A DNA stretch of 64,000 nucleotides, from positions 33,546,601 to 33,610,600 of the forward strand of contig OZ034969.1 in NCBI GenBank assembly GCA_964030785.1, given 5' to 3'. Numbering within the stretch: the stretch's first letter is position 1; the number at the start of each line of letters is the position of its first letter. The notes below the pieces were generated by a model, which was not told where the DNA came from, did no database searches, and was given only the letters and a program-made list of their open reading frames with translations. Source of the DNA: Siderastrea siderea (lineage: Eukaryota; Cnidaria; Anthozoa; Scleractinia; Rhizangiidae). The translations under genes were made by a program, and so were the position numbers. Below are positions 12,101-21,766 of the stretch, piece after piece.

Positions 12101-15100
12101 CTCTGGTGTTCTTTACATTGAAGTCGATAATTTTAATAGAAGAGAGATCACGTTTTTTCATGTCCACGATGCGATGATTCATTGTGAAAAATGAAGAGTC
12201 AGTGGGTTCGAGCTTAAACGGTTTTTTAGTGCATGTTTATGAAGTGCAAGCAAAACCTTTAACATCAGTCCACAGCAGAGTCAATCTCCCTCCTTTGTCT
12301 TCCATGAGATTAGCACAATCTAAAGCTCAAGCAAGGTATGCTCTTTTTGTCTGCGCTTCTCAGTTACACGATGCCTTACCTTGTCGCTGTTCTGTAGTTA
12401 ACCGTACGCGTTGAGCCTAGTATAAGAAAGCCAAAGAAAAAGAAGAATTAAGTTCGTATACTGCACTTACACTACAGATGTGTGCAGTTATAGCGGAGCT
12501 CCTTTGCGGCCGAAGGCCGCAAAAGCGGACTACCATTGGTAAGCAAATTTGGTAACCTATCGATGCGAGAAAAATTTGGTTGTGACGTCAGAGGACGTAC
12601 GCCCGTCCGTACAGACTCTGCGGGAGGGTGAGGAGAGTCCCAAGGCAACTCCACGGGGGGGGGGGGGGTGGGGAGAAGAATATCATCTTTTCTTGGCGGG
12701 AAATCGCGAGGTGCTTTTGGGCAAAACGATTTTTCGACAGTGTTGAAGTTTTAAACTTGAGAAAAAAATCTAATATCTATATATGGAAAGAAAAATTCAA
12801 AAGAATGCTCAGTTGTCTTTTAGGTGAGATGGGAAAAGTTCAAAGAAATTTGCTTTCGAGGAGTCATCTTTAATTGTTGTGATCAGTGGTGCGACCCTGT
12901 CGGCACATCGCTTGAGTTTGCAGCATTTGGTAGCGGTCCCGACGCCAAATATAGCAGAGCTAGTACATTCTTGTTTTTTCTCTCCATAACCATGGTTTTT
13001 GCGGCGGTCCGAACGCATTTTCTCAGGAAAAATACGTGTTTGTTTTTCTTGATGGAGCTGCGATCGATAAACAGTCGTATACGTATTAAAGTTAACGCGA
13101 ATTAACTCCACTTAGCTTAGCTCAACAGATATCGCACGTAACTTCACGCGAACGTTACGGGGTTCGATTCTCAAAGGGGAGACGCTGACGTCACAACCAA
13201 GATTCTCTTATTGATAGTACCAAATTTGCTTAGCCATCGGTTGCACGCTCTGCAGCCTTCGCTATATAGCTATGACTGATAAAAAAGAGTGAAAGGCACT
13301 TCGTATTTTCTCGAGGGATAAATCACAACGTTGTGCACGCTCGGCGATGCAGTTTTTCTTTCATTGGGGCGCGGTGGCGTGGTTAGCGCCTGAAGGTCGG
13401 AGGTTCGAGGCCTGGTCCGTACCATTGTGTTGTTTCCTTGGACACGAAACTTTACCCTACACACACAGGTGCTGTCTCTCTCCAGCCGGTGACATACTGC
13501 GGAGTGTAACCCTGCTACGGAACAGTAGTTTTCCGTCCAGACGGGATCCGGAGTAGCAATACTCTCAGTTGCGAAGCCGGGGTTATACCCAGGCCGTGTA
13601 AGGTCCCTGTGCCTCGTGCTCGATGAATTTACCTTTCTATAATTTAACACAACAATCTAACAGAAAATGTTTATATGTTTTGCAAAGACATAAACCCTAT
13701 TCAGACCGGGGGCTGTTTGTGCCCGCACTGACTTTATTTGGACTTTTATAACTTTTTTTTCATAAGCAAGCTAAACCCACCAAACTTGGTGACTTTCCAA
13801 AATTTATCGGGCAACTCAGTTTTGCCAGGAGAGCTATTACTTTTCCCTTGCGATCTAGTATATATACACATAAACGCCTTTCCTAATACTTGAACTGTTC
13901 AAACTGCCAAAAATCATAAGAAAAGACCTTTTTTTCAAACAAGACAGCTTCGTCGCGGCGCTATCTTGATGTCACGATCTGGGCAGCAATTTCGAAAATT
14001 CAAGATGCTGTATTTTAAAGACAAAGGATGATACCGACCTGTGAAAAGATATATTTTTAAGTGCTCCTTCATGTGGTGATGATAAAAATTAGCAGGTCTA
14101 GCGAGTTTTGATTTTAGAATTTTATGACGTCACGTGCAAGCCAGCAATGGGGTAATCAAGATTTCAGGTCAATAAACTGAGATGTATTTTTGTTCAGTTG
14201 CAATCGAACTGAAATGTCTTCAATACATTTTCATTGGCAACTGTTTCGTGAAACCGAGTTTTATTATATTATTTATATTAAACAATGTAAGAAACATTGC
14301 TTCTGGCGCCAAATAATTTCACAGTTATTAGTGCAAATTCTAGAAATTTGCTCCGAGGGACTATCATCTCTTCACACACACTTTTTATGTTTTTTAAAAC
14401 TAAATGTTATCCCGAATCCCTGCCGAGCATCATTATTCGAGATTTTATATATCTCAGCAGCATGTACCACTTGAATTGAAATCCTTTAAAACGAAAGCCG
14501 TTAGTTTTACTGCTGTTCTCATATTGGCGCTGGAGAATATCTTAAGTGAATTAAGGCATGGGTCCTCAATTTTTCTCTTAAAAAGTGAGGGGGGTAGTCT
14601 ATCTCTAAACGCTTTGGACATAGACAAATAAAACTTTGCCAGACACTTACAATGCTAGTTTGTGGCAATTTCGCACTTTCAAAGTATGCAAATAAGGTCA
14701 CGTGACTTCCACCGCCTGAAAAAGCTTTTTATATGGCAACACTTTTTCTTGTGTCCTTAATTTATTTACCAGTTCCATAATATTAAGGCCGTTTAACATA
14801 TCACTTCTGTGCTTGGCCTTTTAAAGATAAATAAAAGCAAAGGCGTGAAGTAGGGATACAAATGCCCTGGGGGACTGGGTACTTATCGAAAAAACCGTTT
14901 ATTTTCTAAATTATTTACAAATTCAAAAGCTGTTAAGCACAGTTTCGTAGATGCTTACATTAAATATTGTCTTATACCAGTCTGGTTTAACAACTCACAA
15001 CAAAAAGTGTTGCCATTTTTGCTTGAAGATTGTTTAGTACTTTCTGGCCGTGTAAGGTCACGTGACGAATTTCCATAATTGAAAAAGAACCAAATTAACA

Positions 15101-16883
15101 CAAACTATCATTGTTTGTACCTGGCAAGGTTTCAGGTTTCTAATGCAAAAGCATTTTAAGATAGATCACCCCCTCCCTTTTTTGAGTGAATAATTGGGAC
15201 CCATGCCTCAATTTACCTAAGATCGCTGTAGAAACAAAATTGCCTGAATGTTGTTATCATTTCCGGCGTTCGCATATGAGAAAACTTCCCTAAAGCAAAT
15301 GTATACACGCTATATCTGATATTTTCTAAATTTTAAATTTTAATTAAATGGGATACAAAAGAAAGCGTGGCACCAGTTGCAAAGAGCACCTAGCAACTGT
15401 AATTTCAAGGTCATTCCAAAATTTAAAGAAAAAAATGAAAAATGATTTTGACAGCTTTCTGTTACTAATATAACTACATAGTGTACTCGAAAATTCTCGA
15501 ATGAATGGCCTATACTTCCGAGTCCAAATCTAAGAATAAAGTGTTTTGTATCTAATATAATTTCCTCTTTGGCAAGGTTTGTCATTTTCTTCTTCATCGT
15601 AGCCAGCTGCGAGAGTTGTTGTTTGGTGGCGAAATTAAGCCATCTTTTTTTTCGATCTGTGCACCACCGTAGTAATATTAAATATTTATCTCCAGTAGCA
15701 ACATAAAACTCAGCGTGATATATATATTTTTGTTATTTACATTGCTACTCAATAAAGTAAGTGAAGAACTTTCACTCAAAAACATGGATGTGTCCATGGA
15801 TGTTACTGAGAATTATGCAGTACTGAATGTTGGTTTTTAAAATTCTTAGGGGCTATATTTTATTTGAAACGTTTGTTTGTGAATTTGTGTTTGAAAGTGA
15901 TTATGGATAAAATAATCGTCCCCTCCGTGTTTTACGTGTTTAAAGATTAACTAAAATAATTTTCCTTTGTCGGGCTAATGCTTGCCTTGTACAGTAAGGT
16001 AAATAGGTTTTATGGGCGTAATCCGTTGACACCCAAGAAATAAAACTATAAAAACAATTTTGCAACTTTACAAGCGATTTTGGCTATAAATGCAACACTT
16101 AAATTAAAGAAATAGTTTTTCAGTATATTATTATATATTACTTTATGTTTTATTCCGGTGCGTAGCCAAGAGAAGGAATTTTTGTCAGGCATAAATTCTT
16201 TTCTTTGATTAACATTTTGAAGAGTCGACGAGCAAGAGTTCGAGCGGGTTTTGAAAAATTGTGGACGAAGTATAAAATCACTCATTTATATATTAATATT
16301 TCACGCCTGCCGTATCCGCCAAGATTGAATGTAAAGTCGATCGCATTTATTTTACTTGGAACTGAAGGCAACGACGCCAGTTACAGTGGCAAATTGACAA
16401 TACCAACATTTTAAAAACTAAATCCCTTATGGCCTTTTAAATGAACAACTCTAACGTACGTGCCTCTGTAACCAGCGATTATTTTACCTTGCCAGGCAGC
16501 CAAATCAGAATGCGTTGAAAAAAAGTACTTTTCAAAAGAATTGCTTTCTGACAGTTGTAGTGAATATAAAATGAATATTGACTATATTGGTTTCCATTTT
16601 TCTTACATAAAAAGCCGATTGTTTCTATTTTTATATTGATTCCAAGATGAAATCCTTTATTTCAGTCTTTACAGCGAAATTTTTTAGAGTACATGGTTCA
16701 TTCGAAAATAAAGTAATTTGTGTTGTTTCTTCGTGATAGTGTTCGAGACAAGACGATGCAATTGTAAACTTTAGATGCAGCCAGTTTAATTAAAAATGCT
16801 AGCCCAGGGTCGCGATCGCTCAAAACAAAACAGCATCAACGAGAAGCTAAGGCTGCCAAGCAAGCGCGTAGCGGACTTACCAT
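9134..16883 (-). CDS. calmodulin-like protein, four EF-hands, five coding exons
   Basis: Coding exons on the minus strand: 16883-16881 (ATG only), 12416-12380, 11510-11367, 9977-9732, 9168-9134. All introns are GT/AG, and the exons join in phase to 465 nt, giving 154 residues. Four canonical 12-residue calcium loops lie at residues 23-34 (DKNGDGQISVEE), 59-70 (DRNGNGTVEYSE), 96-107 (DTNGDGYITSDE) and 133-144 (DMDSDGKVSYAE). Their 36-37 residue spacing is that of calmodulin. The N terminus has LTTEQRQEIADAFKLFD, matching the start of calmodulin's first helix; the C terminus is EFVQMVVKSRI. The intron directly after the ATG is a classical animal calmodulin feature. All loops keep Asp1, Gly6 and Glu12, so calcium binding is expected. 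By family it should be a cytosolic calcium sensor. It diverges from true calmodulin (extended N terminus, Ser-Arg-Ile tail), so targets are unknown. Exons 3 and 4 are very secure; exons 1, 2 and 5 rest on phase, splice sites and homology. Confidence 0.88.
9414..9454. repeat. (CAATA)n pentanucleotide microsatellite
   Basis: About eight tandem CAATA units in intron 4 of the calmodulin-like gene. The plus strand continues with CTTTATT. Read on the minus strand this is AATAAAG followed by a (TATTG)n tail, the look of a truncated non-LTR retrotransposon 3' end. Confidence 0.7.
10367..11015. mobile_element. 649-bp nearly perfect palindromic foldback element
   Basis: Lies in intron 3 of the calmodulin-like gene. 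The left end CACGCCGGGCCAGCATGAGG is exactly complemented at 10996-11015, and the two arms of roughly 320 bases pair along almost their whole length around a centre near 10690. Both arms carry a GACGTCA core next to AAAATTTTATTTTCACC. The trinucleotide AGG directly flanks both ends (10364-10366 and 11016-11018), which could be a 3-bp target duplication but may be chance. No open frame is recognised. Confidence 0.8.
12484..13278. mobile_element. inverted-repeat element, about 0.8 kb
   Basis: Upstream of coding exon 2, in intron 1 of the calmodulin-like gene. The left arm (12484-12590) and right arm (13180-13278) are inverted copies sharing TAAGCAAATTTGGTA and TTGGTTGTGACGTCAG. The left arm also carries a GCGGCCGAAGGCCGC hairpin, and a G run lies at 12655-12668. 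A 100-codon minus-strand open frame (13111-12809) shows no recognised domain. Exact ends are uncertain. Confidence 0.55.
13367..13640 (+). repeat. tRNA-derived SINE
   Basis: Starts GGCGCGGTGGCGTGGTTAGC, an A-box-like Pol III promoter, followed by GGAGGTTCGAGGCCTGG (B box). The body (TGTTGTTTCCTT, GACATACTGC, GTAACCCTGC, AGCAATACTCTCAGTTGC) matches the element at 40640-40925 in the same order. It lies in intron 1 of the calmodulin-like gene, opposite to the gene's strand. Confidence 0.7.
14546..15222. mobile_element. foldback element, about 0.68 kb
   Basis: The left segment at 14546-14615 (AAGGCATGGGTCC, then a GTGAGGGGGG block) is inverted at 15155-15222 (GGGACCCATGCC after CCCCCTCCC). An inner pair at about 14695-14740 and 15003-15065 shares AGGTCACGTGAC and GGCAACACTTTTT. 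It is intronic in the calmodulin-like gene. Ends are approximate. Confidence 0.55.
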
Positions 16884-16910
16884 TTTTGTGGGAGATTCGT
16901 TTAAACAACA
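16881..16910 (-). other. start-codon exon of the calmodulin-like gene
   Basis: On the minus strand a pyrimidine-rich acceptor ending TCTCTCTTTCAG is followed by about 27 untranslated bases, then ATG at 16883-16881, and immediately the donor GTAAGT. This could be an internal exon with a further 5' UTR exon upstream, or the end of a longer first exon. I chose this ATG because the next exon opens in phase 0 without an in-frame ATG before its acceptor and this is the best ATG-GTAAGT pair seen upstream. The alternative ATG-GTAGTC at 12532-12530 is weaker. Confidence 0.6.
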
Positions 16911-18777
16911 CTGAAAGAGAGAGAACGACCTTCACGTAGCTCGAAGCACACCGCGACAAAAATTAGAATAGTCAAACGAATGGGCTTCAGAGTAGTCTGG
17001 TAGTTGGAAACAAATTATGCACGAAACAAAAGGCTTCCTGCCAGCCATAAACGTCAAATATTCATGAATATCGCCTGTGCTTGACAAGCACCTGTCACAA
17101 GCGAAACGATCTCTGCAAATTCAAATAAACAATAGAGGAAGTTCTTTATTAATTCTGGAAAATCTTGTTTGCCTTAATTGCAGTATAAATGAAGGCGTCA
17201 AACACGCGCCCAAATTAGTCCGCGCAGTACTTGCTTAGCAAATACATTTTGGTAAATTTAAGCTTGCGAAAGGAAAAATTTAGTGGCCTTCATCATTGTT
17301 AGAGTTCGCTGAGTCCTTCTCAAGTGAACACCTGCATGGCGTAGAGAAATTTGTAAGCCTTCGAACAACCACGAAGCAGGGAATTGAAAGCCAGATGATT
17401 TAAGTTGAATATGTTTTTAAGTACTACAAGAAAAAGAGGTTCATGCGACATGAACCGCTTACAATCTTGCCGGGCACCGGGGAGATGAACTAAGAAATGT
17501 TTTCCACTTTGTCATATATAAATTAATACAAGAACGTACGTTCTTAAGTTCAGTGCAACTGAGGAAACGGCTTTCCATATATAAAAGCTAAGGTTACCTT
17601 TCGCGTCGCCGCGGGCCGCTACATTTATAATGTGGAAGAATTCTGAAAATAAATAAACAAATAAATTAGTTTTTTAACAAATGTTGCGCGTTGCGTGCAA
17701 ACACTTTTAGACTTTTGGCAAAAAAGAAATAAATGGCAAAATACACGGACATCAGTTTCGCACAACAGTGTTTTCAGATCTCTACTCCAACACAGTCGCT
17801 CGAACCTATTCTAGTACATACGGAGCTTAACTTCTAGAAATATCGTCCTTAATGAAACTATGCCAACTGGGATTTTATTAGGCTTGTCTTCTAAGTGGGC
17901 CGCTGGATAACAGCTGGGGACAGAACGAAAATGAGAGCTACTGTATTGCCAGCGGTAGGCAGCATTCACAGGGTTGATTAATACCTAATAAGAAACGTTT
18001 TAAAAAAAAAAACAAAATTGGCAAGACTGAGTAATCACAGACCTTGCCTAGCATCTCAGACCATAAGTTTAAAGAGAATGAGAGTCTGTGAGAGTTAAAA
18101 ATCGACGTTTAGAGCGCATTTAAAGTCCGTGTAATCAACAAAGAAGTCAGTTCTAAATAAGTTTCCGAAAAAAATAATGGCATTTCATCGTTTTGCAGCC
18201 AAGTAACAATTGGCAGCCGTCAAGGAAATCGTCTTAATTCCAAAGAAAAAATCCTGTTAACAACTACTTGGCAACCTTCTTACATTGCGTAATTTGTCTA
18301 ATGTGGCTGAACTATCCGGGAGCTGAATTCCCAAAACCACTTTTATGAATAAATTAAAAAAGGAAAATACATCATCAAAGACACACGCACAGGAAGAAAA
18401 ATTGGAAAGTAGCTGGTGCGCCCCTGCCGACTTTCTTTGTCAAGTCTGTAAGACTCACCACTCCATTTCACATTATATGAGTTTAATTTGTTAACGTTAT
18501 TTATTGCCTTGCAGTTAGAGTGATACCTTCCAAGGGAAAAAGATGATACCCGTACCACAGTTCAACATTTAATTTTACTTTAAGGATGGTAGGAAAGTAA
18601 ACGAAAATCGCAAGAGATTTCAAAATATCTGATACCGGAACTACTTCAAAGCCCTTTTCACTTTGTCACGGCAACTATAGATATACCAATTTAACGATAA
18701 TAATTATTTTTTTAATGAATGGTGATTTCACAGCTTCTTGCTGTTATTAGCTGTCTTTATATAACAAAGAGTCGTAT
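16911..18777. other. head-to-head intergenic region, proximal part
   Basis: Upstream of the calmodulin-like gene. It should hold that gene's promoter and possibly a 5' UTR exon, but I see no secure TATA box or other motif. A short AAATAAATAAACAAATAAAT run lies near 17647. Confidence 0.35.
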
Positions 18778-20091
18778 TTAAGGAGGCTCGCAACAGTTTT
18801 TTGGGCCTTGTGTCCTCTCGCGCGTTTATAATTCCTTCTCATAATAAAAAATATTCGTCTTCTGAGCTTGTTTTTCGTCATTTTTGGGTCCCAGTGTAAT
18901 GCCATCGTGGGCGTTAACATGTATGCAATCCGTGATTAAAAATGCTAAAACGTCAGTCAGTATTTAAAGAATAATGGAAAAGAGTCTCCAGGAAGAAGCT
19001 CAGAAGACGATTTTTTTTTATTATTATGAGAAGGAATAATAAATGCACGAGCGGACACAAGCGCAGCGTGCATAAATATTCATTGCACGTGAATAACCGT
19101 GAAATAGACCAGGAAAAACAAAATAAAACTGTTGCTCGTTGAAAGTTAATAACGACTGAAACCTAACCGAGATTCAGCCTTCTTATCTAATAAACGAAAT
19201 GTTTATTCAGCATAAAACTTGCTGGAGCATCAAAAAGACTTATTATTCTAACGGCAATCAATTTAAGAGAAAAATCTGTAAGGGCAGTTTGGAAATATTT
19301 CTATTTATGCAAATTACGAACTTTTTGGCTGATTTGTGCTGCATTTGATCAGTTTTTAAATATAAATATCTTAAAATCGCAGCCACCTAGGAAGCTCAAT
19401 GTACATTAAGAATGTTTTAATATCATAAAAGATCCTTCAACTGAAAAGAGAAAGTGTTAAGTTTTATCTTTCTTGAAATATTGGAGAAAATTGCAGGAAT
19501 GATCAAAATCAGCCGGTAAAAAATGAATCATGATTTCTCGTCATAAGGTGTCTGACTAGTTTTCGAGATATTCGACATTATTTAAAATGAGGGGTTGTCC
19601 ATTACCGTTGCTATGGTGACAGCTGTTGCTAGGAAACCAGTGAGAAAATAATCTTTGATCATATGTTGAAAAGGTGGTATAGTATCAAGGAAATCGAAGT
19701 TTATCTTCTATGCGAAATTTTGCCTTCAAAATTGTCGAGGCTGCAACCTATGCCAAGAATGACTGGCCGCCAACATTACATAACATAATTTTTATTTTTA
19801 ACATAATTTTTATTTTTATATTTTAATATAGTTGAAGAAACAGAATTTTAATATATTTTTACAGTTTTTTTTAGCTTAGTTAATTGTTGTAATTAGGCTT
19901 TTTAAATGTATATAAATATTTTCCATTTTATATATATTAATTACGTTTTTAGTTAGGCAGGTTTGGTGTCCACAATTAGTAGAGGGGACTTTTCCCCTCA
20001 GCTACTACAGTTTTGACACGTTAATAAAGTTATTATTATTATTATTATTATTACACTCCAAGGCTAAAAAAACTGTTGCGAGCCTCCTTAA
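18778..20091. mobile_element. TTAA-flanked inverted-repeat element, 1.3 kb
   Basis: TTAA at 18778-18781 and 20088-20091 flanks terminal inverted repeats beginning GGAGGCTCGCAACAGTTTTT (18782 on) and ending with the exact complement (20068-20087). A second internal inverted pair lies at about 18811-18885 and 18990-19060, sharing TCTTCTGAGCTT and CCTTCTCATAATA. TTAA duplications are typical of piggyBac and Kolobok transposons. No transposase is visible, so it is a non-autonomous copy. A 261-bp retroelement tail is nested at 19793-20053. Confidence 0.75.
19793..20053 (+). repeat. retrotransposon 3' tail, copy 1
   Basis: Nearly identical to 38789-39049. It opens with a duplicated ACATAATTTTTATTTTTA and runs to a hairpin (AGTAGAGGGGACTTTTCCCC then CTACT). 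It ends with AATAAAG and a (TTA)n tail. This is the look of a non-LTR or SINE 3' end in plus orientation. It is inserted into the TTAA element. Confidence 0.7.
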
Positions 20092-21640
20092 CTGGTAGGC
20101 ATTCACTGACTTCACCTGAACTAAACAAACTTCATTAAAAAATATTAACAGCTGTTTACATGAAATGAAATGAAAATCCAAAAATACTTGGCGAACTTGG
20201 GAGAAAGAAAAAGACTCATATAATGATTACGACGTCAAGGCTGGTAGTCCTAAGTCCACCTCGTCTTTAGTTATTTGCAGCATTTGGTAACTAGGGAGAG
20301 AAAATGTTTGCAAGATCAAACAGAAGTGCAAACCGGATAGAACTTGTGAAGGCGAGAACGGGTTCGATGTAAGCATAAGCACAACCGCAAGGATAAAAAT
20401 GTGATAAATAATTCTCCTTTTTTTGTGCTTGTGTTTATTCTTATGCCTTGGAGATTTTTAGTGAAAACCAGAGAAGAGGAACTAGTGCGTTTGCTTCTAT
20501 TCTTTTTATGATTTTTCCTCATGTGCACGTGTTATCGACGTTTTGAGTTGAATGTCGACCCCACACGTGGTTGCGCGGCAAGTAAACCTATGCGCAAGGT
20601 CCATATTGCCACCTGCCAAACGGATTCAACTTTCCCAGTCAACACTGTTCAACATTGGAGAATTCAGCAAGTTGAACGGCTGTTCTGCTTACTAGTAGCC
20701 GTGGTAAAACTATTAACTCTATTCGTGGGTAATTTTAATCGCCAAAATCGCCTTTTCTAATCTTCTACTGTTTTTAGTGCTAACGCATTTCTGATTAAAT
20801 TTAGCCTCTGGGACATAGCTGCGTTAAAACTCAGGGTATAAGCCGTGAGCGTATGCAGCTTGTTGGTTGGCAAGCACAAAATATCCCCCAATAAACCGTT
20901 CTCTTGTCAATTTAGTGACCCCTTCTTGAATTTTGTAAAAAATCCTTTTCAGAAAAAACAAACAAACAAACAAAAACAAAAACAATATTAATAATAATTA
21001 AATTCCGCCTCAAAAATCATAATCGAAACTGGTAGACACAGCAAAACACCAGAAAATTTGAGATTTTGCCTTCTGTGCCCTTTAAATGAAATAGAAAATG
21101 AATTAAAATTTCTTTTCTCTTGTTCTCATTACTACATTATCGGAAGAAAGTTTTTCAGTGAAATAGCAGATAGATATGTTTTATGAATTAGATATTACTT
21201 CCAAATTCTTTCTTTTTAACAGCTTTGATCCTTTCATTTGGAGAAGCACTGCTGCATTTATTTATGAGTCTATGTTGAGTCCACAATCAACATGTACTCA
21301 ACAAAGAATGATACATTAGCTAATTCAGAAACTTAGAGGTAATACTATGTGTAAATTTGGGAATACTTCAAAAAATTGTTGTCGTTGTTGTACTTTTATT
21401 GAAAATGCTGCCATTTAGGAGAAGGAGAATGATATCTTGTTACCAAACCGGTGGGTCTATAACTGCTATTTCACCCGTACATGCAGTACAGTAAATATTA
21501 ATTTCATCATTCCTGAATTCATTCCTGATTAGTCCACCTGTAGTGGCTATGCACTCTCTGCAGACCTATATGATCTTCTTCGTTCCTCGCAAGGCTGTCT
21601 GGGCTAGATAGTTTGCACGTGCGCAGTGGTGGTATTGAAT
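20092..21640. other. head-to-head intergenic region, distal part
   Basis: Upstream of TRAPPC8. A (CAAA)n-like run lies near 20955-20985. No exon is supported; the open frames here are short and featureless. Confidence 0.35.
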
Positions 21641-21643
21641 ATC

Positions 21644-21653
21644 AAGATGGCGG
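21644..21653 (+). promoter_or_regulatory. YY1-like motif in the TRAPPC8 promoter / 5' UTR
   Basis: AAGATGGCGG matches the YY1 consensus that commonly sits just downstream of transcription starts of metazoan housekeeping genes. It lies about 115 bases before the coding start. Function is inferred from motif and position. Confidence 0.5.
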
Positions 21654-21724
21654 ACGGAAGAACAGTTGTGGTTATTATCGCTTCGACCTGGCAAATACTC
21701 CTTCAAAATGAGACTAATTCTTGA
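21647..21724 (+). other. short upstream open reading frame
   Basis: The ATG inside the YY1-like motif opens a 25-codon frame (MADGRTVVV...) that stops with TGA before the TRAPPC8 start at 21767. If transcription begins upstream of it, it could lower TRAPPC8 translation. If transcription starts at the motif itself, it is irrelevant. Confidence 0.35.
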
Positions 21725-21766
21725 TTTTGCAGTTAGGGATTTCAGAAAGTCTTAAGCCACTCCTAA

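Noticed and set aside
12530..12532. Alternative start codon for the calmodulin-like gene (ATG followed by GTAGTC)
   Set aside because: Weaker donor and located in an inverted-repeat element; the ATG-GTAAGT at 16883 is better.
12809..13111. 100-codon minus-strand frame, Cys/Lys-rich
   Set aside because: Sits inside an inverted-repeat element and shows no recognised domain; kept only as a note in that element.
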